Source: Psychrobacter vallis
GTDB taxonomy: Bacteria > Pseudomonadota > Gammaproteobacteria > Pseudomonadales > Moraxellaceae
DNA length: 64,000 bases
Assembly: GCF_904846715.1 (NCBI RefSeq)
Contig: NZ_CAJHBU010000011.1
Coordinates: forward strand, 1-64,000
Direction: 5' to 3'
The position numbers and the translations under genes are program-made. A model generated the notes under the pieces. The model saw only the letters and a program-made list of their open reading frames with translations, was not told where the DNA came from and searched no databases. Of this stretch, positions 19,354-29,380 are shown piece after piece; the first letter of the stretch is position 1; each line of letters starts with the position of its first letter.

Positions 19354-20091
19354 ATGACAGACTCTGCTAAGCAATTACATATTCTCATTACTGGTGCAAC
19401 TTCTGGTATTGGCTATCAATTAACAAAAGATTATCTACGAGAAGGCCATCATGTATATGCTGTCGGCCGTGATGATGCAGCCTTGGCCGAACTCAAGTCG
19501 TTAGGCGCAACAACCATTGAGTTAGACTTGATGGATCGCGACAAGGTCATTGCTGCTTTCAGCGAAATCGAAACGGTGGATTTGGCGATTTGTGGCGCGG
19601 GTATGTGTGAGTATTTGGACATGCCAAACTTTGATAGTGCGGTATTTATGAAGGTCATGTCAGTAAACATGGGCACATTATCACATGCCATCGAAGCCGT
19701 ATTGCCACAGCTCATCGCTTCAAAAGGCCGTTTAGTAGGTATTGGTTCAGCTTCTGCTTACGTGCCATTTGCGCGGGCTGAGGCCTATGGCAGCTCAAAG
19801 GCGGCTATTCACTATCTGATGAAAACCTTGCAGATTAGCTTGGCCTCGCATGAGGTGTCAGTCAGCTTGGTGGTGCCTGGTTTTGTCGAAACCCCAATGA
19901 CCAAACAAAACGATTTTCCAATGCCATTTATTCAAACGCCAGAGCAGGCAAGTCAAGCGATTCGCGATGGTATAAAAAACGGCCACGATGTGATTGAATT
20001 TCCCAAAAAACTTACCTTACCGTTAAAGGCGCTGGGTACGTTGCCAGATTTGGTTTGGCAGCAGGTGAGTGGAAAACTTAATAAAAAATAA
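19354..20091 (+). CDS. SDR family oxidoreductase of the lipid-modification cluster
   Basis: A 245-residue classical short-chain dehydrogenase. The cofactor motif TGATSGIG is at residues 13-20, an NNAG-like CGAG follows, and the catalytic YGSSK is in the middle. The chosen ATG at 19354 is preceded by AAGGA; more upstream in-frame ATGs lack a ribosome site. It is the first gene of a rightward series with a FAD oxidoreductase, DUF1365, a Cfa-like methyltransferase and a DUF2177 protein. In many Proteobacteria similar genes form one cluster acting on membrane lipids. The exact substrate is unknown. Confidence 0.85.
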   Translation: MTDSAKQLHILITGATSGIGYQLTKDYLREGHHVYAVGRDDAALAELKSLGATTIELDLMDRDKVIAAFSEIETVDLAICGAGMCEYLDMPNFDSAVFMKVMSVNMGTLSHAIEAVLPQLIASKGRLVGIGSASAYVPFARAEAYGSSKAAIHYLMKTLQISLASHEVSVSLVVPGFVETPMTKQNDFPMPFIQTPEQASQAIRDGIKNGHDVIEFPKKLTLPLKALGTLPDLVWQQVSGKLNKK

Positions 20092-20164
20092 GCCATCATC
20101 GTTATCAAAAACATAGTCTACTAAAGAAAATAGTCCACCAAAGAAAATAGAAAGGAATCGTTTT

Positions 20165-21874
20165 ATGCCGTTTATTCGCCGCCAGCGTGCTAGCAAGCAA
20201 ACGCCAGCTAAAAACAACACCAGCAAGGCAAAAATTTCTGACGATACTCAAACTAAAAAGCGTATTGCGATCATCGGTTCGGGGGTGTCAGGACTGACTT
20301 GTGCGCATTACTTGGTGGCGCACCATGATGTGACCGTGTTTGAAGCCAACGATTATATTGGCGGGCATGTAAATACTATTGATGTGACGTTGCAAGACGG
20401 CAAAAAAGCCAAAAATAGCAAAGTAGAAAGTAGTGCGATAGACACGGGTTTTATTGTTTTTAATGAGCGTACCTATCCTAACTTTTTCCGCTTGCTTTAT
20501 GACTTAAAAGTACCGTTTCAAGCGACTGATATGAGCTTTTCGGTAAAGAACACGGCGCGTCATTTTGAATACAACGGTCATACGCTAAATACCTTACTCT
20601 CACAGCGTAAAAACGTTCTCAATCCTAAGTTTTGGCAGTTTATCAAAGATGTCTTACAGTTTAATAAGCACATAAAGCAACTGCGTCAAGACTATGAGGC
20701 CACACGAGCTCAAGGCCAAGACGTTAGCGTCTTTACCGAGCAAACACTCGGTAGCTATCTCGCTGAGAAACGCTATGGCAATTTGTTTGTAGACAACTAT
20801 TTGCTGCCCATGGTTTCTGCGATTTGGTCGACCAGTTTGAGCGACGTGCAAGATTTTCCTTTGGTGTTTTTTGCACAGTTTTTTGACAACCATGGTTTGC
20901 TTGATGTGGTCAACCGTCTGCAGTGGTTTACGATCAAGGGTGGCTCAAAACAGTACGTCAATAAATTGGTGACTCGCTTTGTCAAAGCTGGCGGTGACAT
21001 ACAAGTAAATTGCCCCGTGCAGTCTGTGATTCGTAATGATAAGCTTGATAATGTGACAGTAACGATTCAGGATAAAAATAGCACTAATGGCGGGTCTGAA
21101 GAGCGCGTGTTTGATGAGGTTATCTTTGCGTGTCATGCTGACACCGCGCTGCATATTCTAAAAGATGCCAGTGCAGAGGAAACTGAGGTGCTGAGTCATT
21201 TCCGTTTTACCAAAAATACCGCCGTCCTGCATACCGACACCAGTGTATTACCCAAAAAGCCACTGGCATGGGCAAGCTGGAACTACCTGATAGACGACAA
21301 GCCTTTGGATAAAGCACACACCCAAAACACGGTTGAAGAGACGCAGCGTCCCACAAAACCAGTGCTGACGTATCATATGAATATTTTGCAAAGACTCACC
21401 AAAAAACATAACTATCTAGTCACTCTCAACCAAGATATCAATGAACAGCAAGTCATCAAGAGCATTGACTACAGTCATCCTGTTTTTGATCAAGCAATGA
21501 TAGCCGCTCAGAGCAACTGGCCAAGTATTTCTGGTAACGGCTTGCACACGCATTTTTGCGGGGCTTATTGGTTTAATGGTTTCCATGAAGATGGGGTGCG
21601 AAGTGGTTTACGTGTGTGTCAATCATTAGGGCATGATATCGATATAAAAGACGACGTTGATCCGATCCATCTGCCGGATGCTGATAGCGCTCATACGCCA
21701 TTTCGCTACAAGGATTTACCTATTAAAGCAGACATCAAACTGCGCAAATTGAATCAACGTCAAGTGACGACTGCGACCACCAATCAGGAACTTATTGAAT
21801 ACGTTGAGCAATTACAAACAGCGCCAAGCACAAAGCAAACGCTCGGTTTATTTGGCCGTCGTAAAAACAAGTGA
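20165..21874 (+). CDS. FAD-dependent amine-oxidase-like oxidoreductase
   Basis: A 569-residue flavoprotein. A basic leader of ~35 residues precedes the dinucleotide-binding fold KRIAIIGSGVSGLTCAHYL and the GG-doublet region DYIGGHVNTIDV. The fold is that of amine oxidases, phytoene desaturases and the NAD/FAD-binding proteins paired with DUF1365 and Cfa-like genes. In Rhodobacter sphaeroides related proteins from a singlet-oxygen regulon have been tied to furan fatty acid formation (from memory), so desaturation or oxidation of a methylated acyl chain is a reasonable guess. The start has AAAGGA upstream. A MITE-like repeat separates it from the next gene. Confidence 0.83.
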   Translation: MPFIRRQRASKQTPAKNNTSKAKISDDTQTKKRIAIIGSGVSGLTCAHYLVAHHDVTVFEANDYIGGHVNTIDVTLQDGKKAKNSKVESSAIDTGFIVFNERTYPNFFRLLYDLKVPFQATDMSFSVKNTARHFEYNGHTLNTLLSQRKNVLNPKFWQFIKDVLQFNKHIKQLRQDYEATRAQGQDVSVFTEQTLGSYLAEKRYGNLFVDNYLLPMVSAIWSTSLSDVQDFPLVFFAQFFDNHGLLDVVNRLQWFTIKGGSKQYVNKLVTRFVKAGGDIQVNCPVQSVIRNDKLDNVTVTIQDKNSTNGGSEERVFDEVIFACHADTALHILKDASAEETEVLSHFRFTKNTAVLHTDTSVLPKKPLAWASWNYLIDDKPLDKAHTQNTVEETQRPTKPVLTYHMNILQRLTKKHNYLVTLNQDINEQQVIKSIDYSHPVFDQAMIAAQSNWPSISGNGLHTHFCGAYWFNGFHEDGVRSGLRVCQSLGHDIDIKDDVDPIHLPDADSAHTPFRYKDLPIKADIKLRKLNQRQVTTATTNQELIEYVEQLQTAPSTKQTLGLFGRRKNK

Positions 21875-21888
21875 TATTGTCATGAGCT

Positions 21889-22157
21889 TAGGGCGTGTTG
21901 AACATTCACAAATAGGTACTGCTGATAGCTAAAACTGTTCCAGACAAGGCACAAGTCGACGATAATGTTAATACCTTAACTAGACTTGCAACGCAGTATG
22001 GGGCAGTTTTAGCATCAGCCTGAAAGGACAGGACTCTTTTTTGCCGTTTCATTGCTAAAAATAGCCGTATAGAATAACGATACTCACTATTTTTACCTGC
22101 GAATCGCCTAAAAAATAGTCTCTGTCAGTGCTATGGTTGAATGTTCAACACGCCCTA
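21889..22157 (+). repeat. Dispersed MITE-like repeat, copy 2 (FAD oxidoreductase-DUF1365 gap)
   Basis: A 265-base element (21891-22155) flanked by TA on both sides, in the same orientation as copy 1 at 16187-16465. The ends are a perfect inverted repeat of about 18 bases: GGGCGTGTTGAACATTCA on the left, its complement on the right. The internal stem GCTGATAGCTAAAACTG pairs with CAGTTTTAGCATCAGC, and GTAT with ATAC in the right half. The terminal bases that differ from copy 1 are changed on both arms so that pairing is kept. There is no coding potential. Confidence 0.85.
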
Positions 22158-22203
22158 AGTAATGTTGTCATAAAAACACATCAACCCCAACGAAGAGCGT
22201 GCT

Positions 22204-23199
22204 ATGCCTATCAAAGAAGATTCGTCTAATAGCTTCTTACCGCATCAATTATTCCATGGGACAACATGGCACAGTCGGCTGTTGCCAAATGTACACAAAT
22301 TCGTTTATCCATATCGTTATTGGGGCGTCAATATTAGTGCCTTGGCGGCAGGACAGACACTTCCTGAAGTCAGCGTGGCAACTTCTGGTAAACATAAAAT
22401 TTTAGGGAAAGTACAGTTATTTTCAGCGAAGAGAAAGGCATTACAGCAGTTTTGTCCTGATGATTATTTGCAGGGTTTGAATAGCCTAAGTAAAAATAAC
22501 AATGTAAATAACCTCAATAATAAAGAAGACGGATTGAATAGCTTTCAAGCACTTAACCATCGTTTACACCAAGTATTTACTGACCGTACTGGTAGCGCGC
22601 CAATAGGTGATATGCTTGGATTGCTGGTTTGCCGTAATGCTGGTATGTACTTTAGTCCGGTCAATTTTTATATCGGTTTTGATAAACAGCAGATGCCGAC
22701 TCATTTATTGGCTGAGGTTTCCAATACGCCATGGAACAAACGCCATTATTATGGGTTTTTACTCAATGGGACGAACACTGAGTTTTGTCATGACAAAAAT
22801 TTTCATGTATCACCTTTCAATCCTATCGACCAGTTATATCGTTGGCAGGTTACGATAAAAAATACGAGCAAAAACACACCGAAGAATACGTCGCAAAAAG
22901 AGGCGAAAGAGCAGTCAGATAGATGTTTGCAGGTTCGTATTGCGATTGATATTAGCGATGAGCGCGGTGATGTGTTAAAAACGGGCATAAAAATGACTGG
23001 CGTGCCGATGACGGATGCATCTGTTCGTGACAGCTTGCAGAAAAATCCGCTGATGAATTTGACTTCTGTAACGCGTATCTATTGGCATGCGTTTAAGCTC
23101 TATGCGATCAAAAAAGTGCCCTATATCAATTATGATGAAAAGCTAGCCGATAGCCAGCAGCAACCAAAAGCACTCAAAAAGACAGGCTCTGACGATTAA
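22204..23199 (+). CDS. DUF1365 family protein
   Basis: A 331-residue DUF1365 protein. The N-terminal block GTTWHSRLLPNVHKFVYPYR and the block MYFSPVNFYIGFD match the family pattern of a His-Arg start and an NPVSFYYCF-type motif. The function of the family is unknown; it nearly always sits between a FAD oxidoreductase and a Cfa-like methyltransferase, as here, so a role in acyl-chain or lipid modification is inferred. A low-complexity stretch rich in Lys, Asn and Ser (about 220-240) is probably a loop. It follows copy 2 of the MITE-like repeat by about 45 bases. Confidence 0.83.
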   Translation: MPIKEDSSNSFLPHQLFHGTTWHSRLLPNVHKFVYPYRYWGVNISALAAGQTLPEVSVATSGKHKILGKVQLFSAKRKALQQFCPDDYLQGLNSLSKNNNVNNLNNKEDGLNSFQALNHRLHQVFTDRTGSAPIGDMLGLLVCRNAGMYFSPVNFYIGFDKQQMPTHLLAEVSNTPWNKRHYYGFLLNGTNTEFCHDKNFHVSPFNPIDQLYRWQVTIKNTSKNTPKNTSQKEAKEQSDRCLQVRIAIDISDERGDVLKTGIKMTGVPMTDASVRDSLQKNPLMNLTSVTRIYWHAFKLYAIKKVPYINYDEKLADSQQQPKALKKTGSDD

Positions 23200-23230
23200 A
23201 AGTTCAGAAAATTTCGTAATTTTGCCCCCT

Positions 23231-23275
23231 TAAACTTAGAAAACTTAGAAAACTTAGAAAACTTAGAGCACTTAG
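23231..23275 (+). repeat. 9-base tandem repeat upstream of the Cfa-like gene
   Basis: Five units of nine bases; three are perfect AAAACTTAG (23240-23266), and one imperfect unit lies on each side. The array ends 17 bases before the start codon of the Cfa-like gene, so a change in copy number would alter leader length and the distance to any upstream promoter. Confidence 0.9.
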
Positions 23276-23292
23276 ACAAGGATAAATATACG

Positions 23293-24765
23293 ATGTCAGC
23301 AAGACCGACCGACCGAGCACCAGTCTCCACATTAGAAAAGTTGACGGCACGAATGAATAAGGTGGTCAATGAGAGCACCATTCTGCAACCCGTGGGCAAG
23401 GGTGTCAATCACTTGGCAAGAAAACTCATATTTCGCGCTTTGACACATGTTCAGTTTGGTAGCCTCACTATTATCGAAGCGTTTGACGAGCAGTCATCTT
23501 ATACCCGTCGTTTTGGTAGCCAATCTAGCGAGACCAAGAGTAGCTCGGCAGTTGGTCGACATTCATTGCAGGTCACGTTGATCATCCATGATCGTACGGT
23601 TTATCGTCAATTGCTGCTTGGTGGCTCTATTGCGCTAGCAGACAGCTATATCAATGGTGAGTGGGAAACAGATGATTTGACTGGATTGATTCGGTTGGCA
23701 GCGCGCAACTTGGCGGTTCTGAACAAACTAGAAAATCGTTTTGCTGGCGTGAGTAAGGCCTTTGAGAAAGCAAAACACCAGCTCCGTAGTAATGATAAGT
23801 CTGGCGCTAAGTCCAATATATTGGCGCATTATGACTTGGGTAATGACATGTATCAGCGTTTTTTGGACGATACGATGATGTATTCATCGGCGGTATATCG
23901 TACGCCAGATGTGTCGCTCAGTGAGGCGCAGCAGCATAAATTGGCGCTTATTTGCCAGCGATTGCAACTGACTGCTGAGGATCAGGTGATTGAAATCGGC
24001 ACTGGTTGGGGTGGTTTTGCTATTTATGCTGCCACGCATTATGGCTGCCATGTGACCACCACCACCATATCTGATGCGCAGTATGATGAGGCACAGCGCC
24101 GAGTCGAAGCGGCTGGACTGTCTGATAAAGTCACACTACTTAAGCAAGACTATCGTGAGCTGACAGGCCACTATGACAAATTGGTCAGTATCGAGATGAT
24201 TGAGGCGGTAGGGCACGAGTATTTACCGACTTTCTTTGCTAAGTGTAATAGCTTGCTCAAACCCACAGGATTGATGGTACTGCAAGCGATTACCTTTAAT
24301 GACCAAAATTATCAAGAATACGTAAATTCAGTCGATTTTATCCAGACGCACATTTTCCCTGGCGGTTGTCTCCTCTCAAATCAAGAGCTAAATACGCAGT
24401 TTGCTGAGCAGACGGATATGGTCATCAAGCAATTGCATGATTATGGCTTTGACTATGCCCATACATTGCGAGATTGGCGTGCTGCATTCATGGCACAGCG
24501 CGAGGAGATAATAGCACTGGGTTATGATGATGCCTTTATTCGCTTATGGGATTTTTACTTCTGTTACTGTGAAGGTGGTTTTTTGGAGCGGACGATTGGG
24601 GTGGTACAATTGACAGCTGTGAAGCCAAATAATATTGACACGATGCACTTCGCTGATTTGCCATCCAATGACAGTCTACCAGAGGCGCAAAGCAGCCATT
24701 TGATTGACGATTTGATGCATGATAACGGTGATTGTACGTGTGGAAACCACACCATGTCTTCATAA
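23293..24765 (+). CDS. Cyclopropane-fatty-acyl-phospholipid synthase family methyltransferase
   Basis: A 490-residue SAM-dependent methyltransferase of the Cfa family, which modifies unsaturated acyl chains of membrane phospholipids. The SAM-binding block is VIEIGTGWGGFAIYAATHYG; SNILAHYDLGNDMYQRFLDD and MMYSSAVY are Cfa signatures, and FYFCYCEGGFLERTIGVVQL closes the domain. The N-terminal ~120 residues are the lipid-binding part. It is longer than E. coli Cfa (382 residues). In DUF1365-linked clusters this paralogue may make methylated rather than cyclopropane chains. A C-terminal Cys/His tail (CTCGNH) is unusual and unexplained. Confidence 0.9.
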   Translation: MSARPTDRAPVSTLEKLTARMNKVVNESTILQPVGKGVNHLARKLIFRALTHVQFGSLTIIEAFDEQSSYTRRFGSQSSETKSSSAVGRHSLQVTLIIHDRTVYRQLLLGGSIALADSYINGEWETDDLTGLIRLAARNLAVLNKLENRFAGVSKAFEKAKHQLRSNDKSGAKSNILAHYDLGNDMYQRFLDDTMMYSSAVYRTPDVSLSEAQQHKLALICQRLQLTAEDQVIEIGTGWGGFAIYAATHYGCHVTTTTISDAQYDEAQRRVEAAGLSDKVTLLKQDYRELTGHYDKLVSIEMIEAVGHEYLPTFFAKCNSLLKPTGLMVLQAITFNDQNYQEYVNSVDFIQTHIFPGGCLLSNQELNTQFAEQTDMVIKQLHDYGFDYAHTLRDWRAAFMAQREEIIALGYDDAFIRLWDFYFCYCEGGFLERTIGVVQLTAVKPNNIDTMHFADLPSNDSLPEAQSSHLIDDLMHDNGDCTCGNHTMSS

Positions 24766-24802
24766 GCTGTGATCGAAACAATCTAAATAAAAGGAGTTCG
24801 TT

Positions 24803-25213
24803 ATGGGTTATGTATTTATCTATCTTGCTGCTGTGGTCATATTTTTGGGTGTCGATGCCGTTTGGCTAACGACCATGAAAGGGGCTTTTTATGAGTCGCG
24901 TATCGGCCATTTATTGGCTGATGAACCAAATATGATGGCTGCTGGCGTATTTTATATGTTTTATGTCTTGGCACTCTGTATATTGATTCTATATCCGCAA
25001 ATCAAAGCGGGCGCATCGGTTGGCCATATTTTCTTGCTCGGCGGCTTAATCGGACTGATGGCTTATGGCACTTATGACTTTACCAATTTGGCACTGTACA
25101 AGGGTTTTACGTTAGATACAGCATTGGTTGATTTTGCTTGGGGCGGGATTTTGACGGGTTCTGTGAGTGCCATTGTCGCATGGCTCGCTTATCGTTTTCA
25201 TTGGTTGAGTTAA
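24803..25213 (+). CDS. DUF2177 family membrane protein
   Basis: A 136-residue integral membrane protein with four predicted helices and no signal peptide. VIFLGVDAVWLTTMKGAFY and YGTYDFTNLALYKGF are typical of DUF2177. Its function is unknown, but it commonly accompanies Cfa-like and DUF1365 genes. A good ribosome site (AAGGAG) precedes the ATG. It starts 37 bases after the Cfa-like gene and is the last gene of the lipid cluster. Confidence 0.88.
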   Translation: MGYVFIYLAAVVIFLGVDAVWLTTMKGAFYESRIGHLLADEPNMMAAGVFYMFYVLALCILILYPQIKAGASVGHIFLLGGLIGLMAYGTYDFTNLALYKGFTLDTALVDFAWGGILTGSVSAIVAWLAYRFHWLS

Positions 25214-25331
25214 ATGGTTAGCGTCATTATCAAGTTGTCCATTTACACAATCTAGATTATTTACAAATGCTTTGACTCGACTGTATAAATGACAGTCAGA
25301 ATATGAGTTTTACACAATCGTAAGGAATGTT

Positions 25332-25877
25332 ATGCCGCAATACAATACCAGTTCAACCGCCAAAAAAGCGCCTCTAAAGAACGAGCTTTATATGTCGATA
25401 CTGATGACGCCTGATATGGCGAACTTCATCGGGAACGTGCATGGCGGTGATTTGTTGAAGATGTTGGATCAGGTCGCTTATGCGTGTGCCAGCCGCTATA
25501 GTGGCAACTACGTGGTGACACTGTCTGTGGATCAAGTGATGTTCCGTGAGCCTATCTATGTTGGTGAATTGGTTACCTTTGCGGCAAGTGTCAATTATGT
25601 GGGAAACACCTCAATGGAGATAGGCATTCGCGTCGAAGCTGAAGACGTGCGTGCCCGTACCGTGCGCCATACCAACAGTTGCTATTTTACGATGGTTGCT
25701 ATTGATGATAATGGCAAGCCAACGCCTGTACCGCCTCTCAATATCAAAAATAAAATGCAGCAGTGCCGTGCTGATGCAGCGCTTGAGCGCAAGAACTTGC
25801 GTATGGAAAGCTCATATCGTCCAAGCTGCGATATAGAAGAGATGGATGGAGAGCTGCCTAATAATGGTGAAGAATAG
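25332..25877 (+). CDS. Acyl-CoA thioesterase (hotdog fold)
   Basis: A 181-residue hotdog-fold thioesterase of the YciA/cytosolic acyl-CoA hydrolase type. The helix-containing motif NFIGNVHGGDLLKMLDQVAYACA carries the catalytic Asp, and VTLSVDQVMFREPIYVGELV is the second family block. It should hydrolyse acyl-CoA to free acid and CoA in the cytoplasm. It has its own leader and ends before a strong hairpin; the preceding 118 bases look like a promoter region, so it is probably separate from the lipid cluster. Confidence 0.9.
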   Translation: MPQYNTSSTAKKAPLKNELYMSILMTPDMANFIGNVHGGDLLKMLDQVAYACASRYSGNYVVTLSVDQVMFREPIYVGELVTFAASVNYVGNTSMEIGIRVEAEDVRARTVRHTNSCYFTMVAIDDNGKPTPVPPLNIKNKMQQCRADAALERKNLRMESSYRPSCDIEEMDGELPNNGEE

Positions 25878-26086
25878 TCTGAGTAAAAAAATAATAGTAA
25901 ACCTGAAAGTATGAGTAGTGGTGTCAAACTTAAGGCGATTTGACGCTATCAATACCCAATGCAGAGATACTTGTTTTGTCTGATCACTAAATCACGAAAC
26001 TAAGGTTAGAGGTTTAGGAATATTTAGCCTAAGCATTATATTCATAGATCTGATTAATAATATACGTTTGCTTATTTCTATATCAT

Positions 26087-26120
26087 AAAAAAGGCTACCT
26101 ATATATAGGTAGCCTTTTTG
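26087..26120. terminator. Bidirectional terminator between thioesterase and dps genes
   Basis: A perfect stem AAGGCTACCTAT/ATAGGTAGCCTT with A and T runs on both sides, lying between two convergent genes. It can end transcription from either direction. Confidence 0.9.
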
Positions 26121-26173
26121 TTATACGTGATGTTTATAATTTTAAGATTTTAATACACTAAATCATAAAGGTA

Positions 26174-26656
26174 TTATTTCTTTGGTGCATTGGCACCGAT
26201 GAACCAAGCGTCTTTATCAATGATACGGCTGGCTTCTGTCAACAAATCAGCGGTATCTTCATCACCCGCGTCACCCGCAGTATCAATTGCTTTACGTAGC
26301 GTTTCAGCGACTTTTTTATAGCGATCAGTGATTTCACGAACGTGTTGATCGACCTCAGTAATATCAGTTGGATAGTCATCCAAAATAGAGTCTTTTGCCA
26401 CACGGCTTGCTAGCCCGTTTGGTTGGCCACCCAAAATCACAATACGTTCAGCAATGGTGTCTGATACTTCACGAATACGATCTGCAGTATCATCTAATAA
26501 CTGATGTACACCAATGAAGCCCTTACCTTGTAAGTTCCAATGGCACTGCTTACCGTCTAGCGTTAAATCAATAACATTTGCCAAGTTTGCGTTTAACAGT
26601 TCGATCATTTTTTTGGCAGTGTCGTCTGATATGCCACTTGCGTAACGTTCTCTCAT
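26174..26656 (-). CDS. dps: Dps-type DNA-binding ferritin
   Basis: A 160-residue ferritin-like protein that oxidises and stores iron and protects DNA during starvation and oxidative stress. The ferroxidase ligands are visible: H39 in CHWNLQG, then H51, D55, D66 and E70 along GVHQLLDDTADRIREVSDTI. The ATG at 26656 has CGGAG upstream. It is transcribed alone, away from uvrB, and ends at a shared hairpin terminator. Confidence 0.92.
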   Translation of the reverse strand: MRERYASGISDDTAKKMIELLNANLANVIDLTLDGKQCHWNLQGKGFIGVHQLLDDTADRIREVSDTIAERIVILGGQPNGLASRVAKDSILDDYPTDITEVDQHVREITDRYKKVAETLRKAIDTAGDAGDEDTADLLTEASRIIDKDAWFIGANAPKK

Positions 26657-27084
26657 ATTTTACTCCGTTATTTTGTTTTTACTAAATATGGTCTTTAATA
26701 ACTATTTTGTCACTACATTTTTTATATGCATTGTTATTAATATTTTGCTTGGTAAGTGCTTATTAAATTACAGCTTGTTAATTCAGTATCGATGATAGCA
26801 GCTTAAAAGGAAGATGGAACCCTAAAGCGTTAGGCTTTATTGAGTGGTCGTGTAATGAGTTTGTTAATCATGAAAAGCTTTGTAAATTTAACGGATACTG
26901 TGTGCGTTTTTTATAACCACTTTAGATTTATTCACCAATTATGTGTTGGTAAATAGAGGGGTTATACGCGTAGATTTTAAGTTGCACTGTCGACTATAAT
27001 CATAAGACAGAACCAGCAATCATCCTTTAAAATTACGAATTTGAACCCCATACTGTAATAAACCTCAATAAGAAGAAAGCCATT
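26657..27084. other. Divergent dps-uvrB intergenic region
   Basis: 428 AT-rich bases that should hold promoters of dps and uvrB. I looked for a LexA-type CTGT-N8-ACAG box before uvrB and did not find a convincing one. ACCAA and TTGGT (near 26934-26951) make a short imperfect palindrome of unknown meaning. Confidence 0.5.
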
Positions 27085-29196
27085 ATGCGAATGCCTGAAC
27101 CACGTTCATCGCGTCAGTTAAATCAATTGGCCACCCAGCTCCAAGGCGAAGCTGAAATTAGTGGTGTCAATGCGTCAGGGACGCAAATTTCGAGTCGTGC
27201 CTTTGAGATGGTGACAGACTTTGAGCCAGCAGGCGATCAGCCGCAAGCAATTAAAAAGCTTGTAAACGGTATCAATTCTGGTATGGACGAACAGCTGTTA
27301 CTGGGCGTCACGGGTTCTGGTAAGACTTATACCATGGCTAAGGTTATCTCCGAGACTCAGCGCCCGACGATTATTATGGCGCACAACAAGACGCTTGCTG
27401 CGCAGCTATATGGCGAGTTCAAATCATTTTTCCCTAATAATGCAGTTGAGTATTTTGTCAGTTATTATGACTACTATCAGCCGGAAGCTTATGTGGCTGC
27501 CAGCGATACTTTTATTGAAAAAGACAGTGCCATCAATGACCATATTGACCAAATGCGCTTATCAGCCACGCGTGCGCTGTTAGAACGTCGTGATGCGATT
27601 ATCGTGGCTTCAGTATCGTGTATTTATGGTTTGGGTGATCCAGAAAGCTATCTAAAAATGCTGTTGCATGTCGTCGTGGGCGATAAAATCGATCGTACTG
27701 CGACGATTAAGCGTTTGGTTGAAATGCAATACACACGTAACGAGCTGGATTTTGGCCGTGGTACTTATCGCCTGCGTGGTGAGCTGCTGGATATCTATCC
27801 TGCTGAGTCTGAACAACTGGCAGTACGTGTGCATCTGTTTGACAATGAAGTGGAGAAGATCACTTGGTTTGACCCTTTAACGGGCAAAACGGTGCGCAAC
27901 GTACCGCGTATTACCATTTATCCAAAATCGCATTATGTGACACCGCGCAACAAACTAGAAGCTGCCAGCCATACAATTCGCGCTGAGTTAGAGCCACGTT
28001 TAGAGTATTTTCGCGACAACAACAAGCTGATTGAAGCACAGCGTCTTAAAGAGCGTACGCAGTATGATCTAGAGATGATTCAGCAGCTTGGCTACTGTAA
28101 TGGTATCGAAAACTACTCACAGCACCTCTCTGGTCGTCCGTCAGGGGAGGCTCCACCGACCTTGTTTGATTATATTCCAGAAGACGCGCTGCTGTTTATT
28201 GATGAGTCGCATGTGACCGTTTCGCAGATTGGAGCGATGTACAAAGGCGATAGATCACGTAAAGAAAATTTGGTCAATTATGGTTTTCGTCTGCCAAGTG
28301 CGATGAACAATCGCCCGATGAAGTTTGAAGAATGGGAGCGCATCAAACCAAAGACGATTTATGTGAGTGCCACGCCTGCGTTGTACGAATTAGAACACAG
28401 CGAGCAAGTGGTTGAGCAAGTTGTGCGTCCAACGGGTCTGATTGATCCTGAGATCGAGATACGTCCTGTATTGACGCAAGTCGATGACGTGCTATCGGAG
28501 ATTACCAAGCGCCGCGAAAAAGATGAGCGTGTGTTGATTACGACCTTGACCAAACGTATGTCAGAGGACTTGACCAGTTATCTTAAAGAATACGATGTCA
28601 AAGTCGCTTATTTGCATTCAGATATCGATACGGTAGAGCGTATGCAGATTATTCATGAGCTGCGTACTGGCGTCCATGATGTCTTGGTGGGTATCAATCT
28701 ATTGCGTGAGGGTCTCGATATGCCAGAGGTCTCACTGGTCGCCATATTTGATGCAGATAAAGAAGGCTTTTTGCGTTCTGAGCGTGCGCTTATTCAGACC
28801 ATTGGTCGTGCTGCCCGTCACTTAAATGGTAAGGCCATTCTTTATGCTGATCGTATTACCAACAGTATGCAAAAAGCGATAGATGAGACAGACCGTCGCC
28901 GTGAAAAGCAGGTTGCCTTTAATATCGAGCATAACATTACGCCCAAAGGCGCGCGCCGTAGTATCACTGATAAGATTGATACAGGTGATGACCATAATGC
29001 CAATGACAATCAAGTGATCCCAATCAAGAGTAATTTGCCGGATGTGGATATCAATATATTGCGCAGTCCCGATTTGCTGGCCAAAGAAATTAAGCGCCTT
29101 GAGAAACAAATGCAGCAAATGTCGCGTGATTTAAAATTTGAAGAGGCAGCAAAAACGCGTGATAGAGTGCTAGAGCTAAAAGCGCATTTAATCTAA
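27085..29196 (+). CDS. uvrB: Excinuclease ABC subunit B
   Basis: A 703-residue UvrB, the damage-verifying helicase-like subunit of nucleotide excision repair. Walker A is GVTGSGKT (74-81); the beta-hairpin that clamps DNA is in the [11 protein letters not shown] region; FIDESH is the Walker B area; QTIGRAARH is helicase motif VI; and a C-terminal UVR domain ([20 protein letters not shown]) binds UvrC. About 30 more N-terminal residues are present than in E. coli UvrB, so translation may start further downstream, but no better ATG with a ribosome site is evident. Confidence 0.97.
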   Translation: MRMPEPRSSRQLNQLATQLQGEAEISGVNASGTQISSRAFEMVTDFEPAGDQPQAIKKLVNGINSGMDEQLLLGVTGSGKTYTMAKVISETQRPTIIMAHNKTLAAQLYGEFKSFFPNNAVEYFVSYYDYYQPEAYVAASDTFIEKDSAINDHIDQMRLSATRALLERRDAIIVASVSCIYGLGDPESYLKMLLHVVVGDKIDRTATIKRLVEMQYTRNELDFGRGTYRLRGELLDIYPAESEQLAVRVHLFDNEVEKITWFDPLTGKTVRNVPRITIYPKSHYVTPRNKLEAASHTIRAELEPRLEYFRDNNKLIEAQRLKERTQYDLEMIQQLGYCNGIENYSQHLSGRPSGEAPPTLFDYIPEDALLFIDESHVTVSQIGAMYKGDRSRKENLVNYGFRLPSAMNNRPMKFEEWERIKPKTIYVSATPALYELEHSEQVVEQVVRPTGLIDPEIEIRPVLTQVDDVLSEITKRREKDERVLITTLTKRMSEDLTSYLKEYDVKVAYLHSDIDTVERMQIIHELRTGVHDVLVGINLLREGLDMPEVSLVAIFDADKEGFLRSERALIQTIGRAARHLNGKAILYADRITNSMQKAIDETDRRREKQVAFNIEHNITPKGARRSITDKIDTGDDHNANDNQVIPIKSNLPDVDINILRSPDLLAKEIKRLEKQMQQMSRDLKFEEAAKTRDRVLELKAHLI

Positions 29197-29380
29197 ACCA
29201 CTTCTCATTTTTACCAACCTCAAACGCAGTTTTACATATCCCGTCTTAAAAATGGTCAGCGTATCTTGTAGAATAATTTAATAAAGCACGACCTATTAGG
29301 CATATAGATAAATGCTAGGCGATGGTCATAAAGTCAGGCGTGCTCACTTATGTTATAAATTTTACGTTAAAGGATTTTTT

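Noticed and set aside
23231..23275. Tandem array considered as a CRISPR
   Set aside because: Units are nine bases and contiguous without spacers; no cas genes are present.
26657..27084. LexA-type SOS box before uvrB
   Set aside because: No CTGT-N8-ACAG palindrome was found; single half-sites occur but without a partner at the right spacing.
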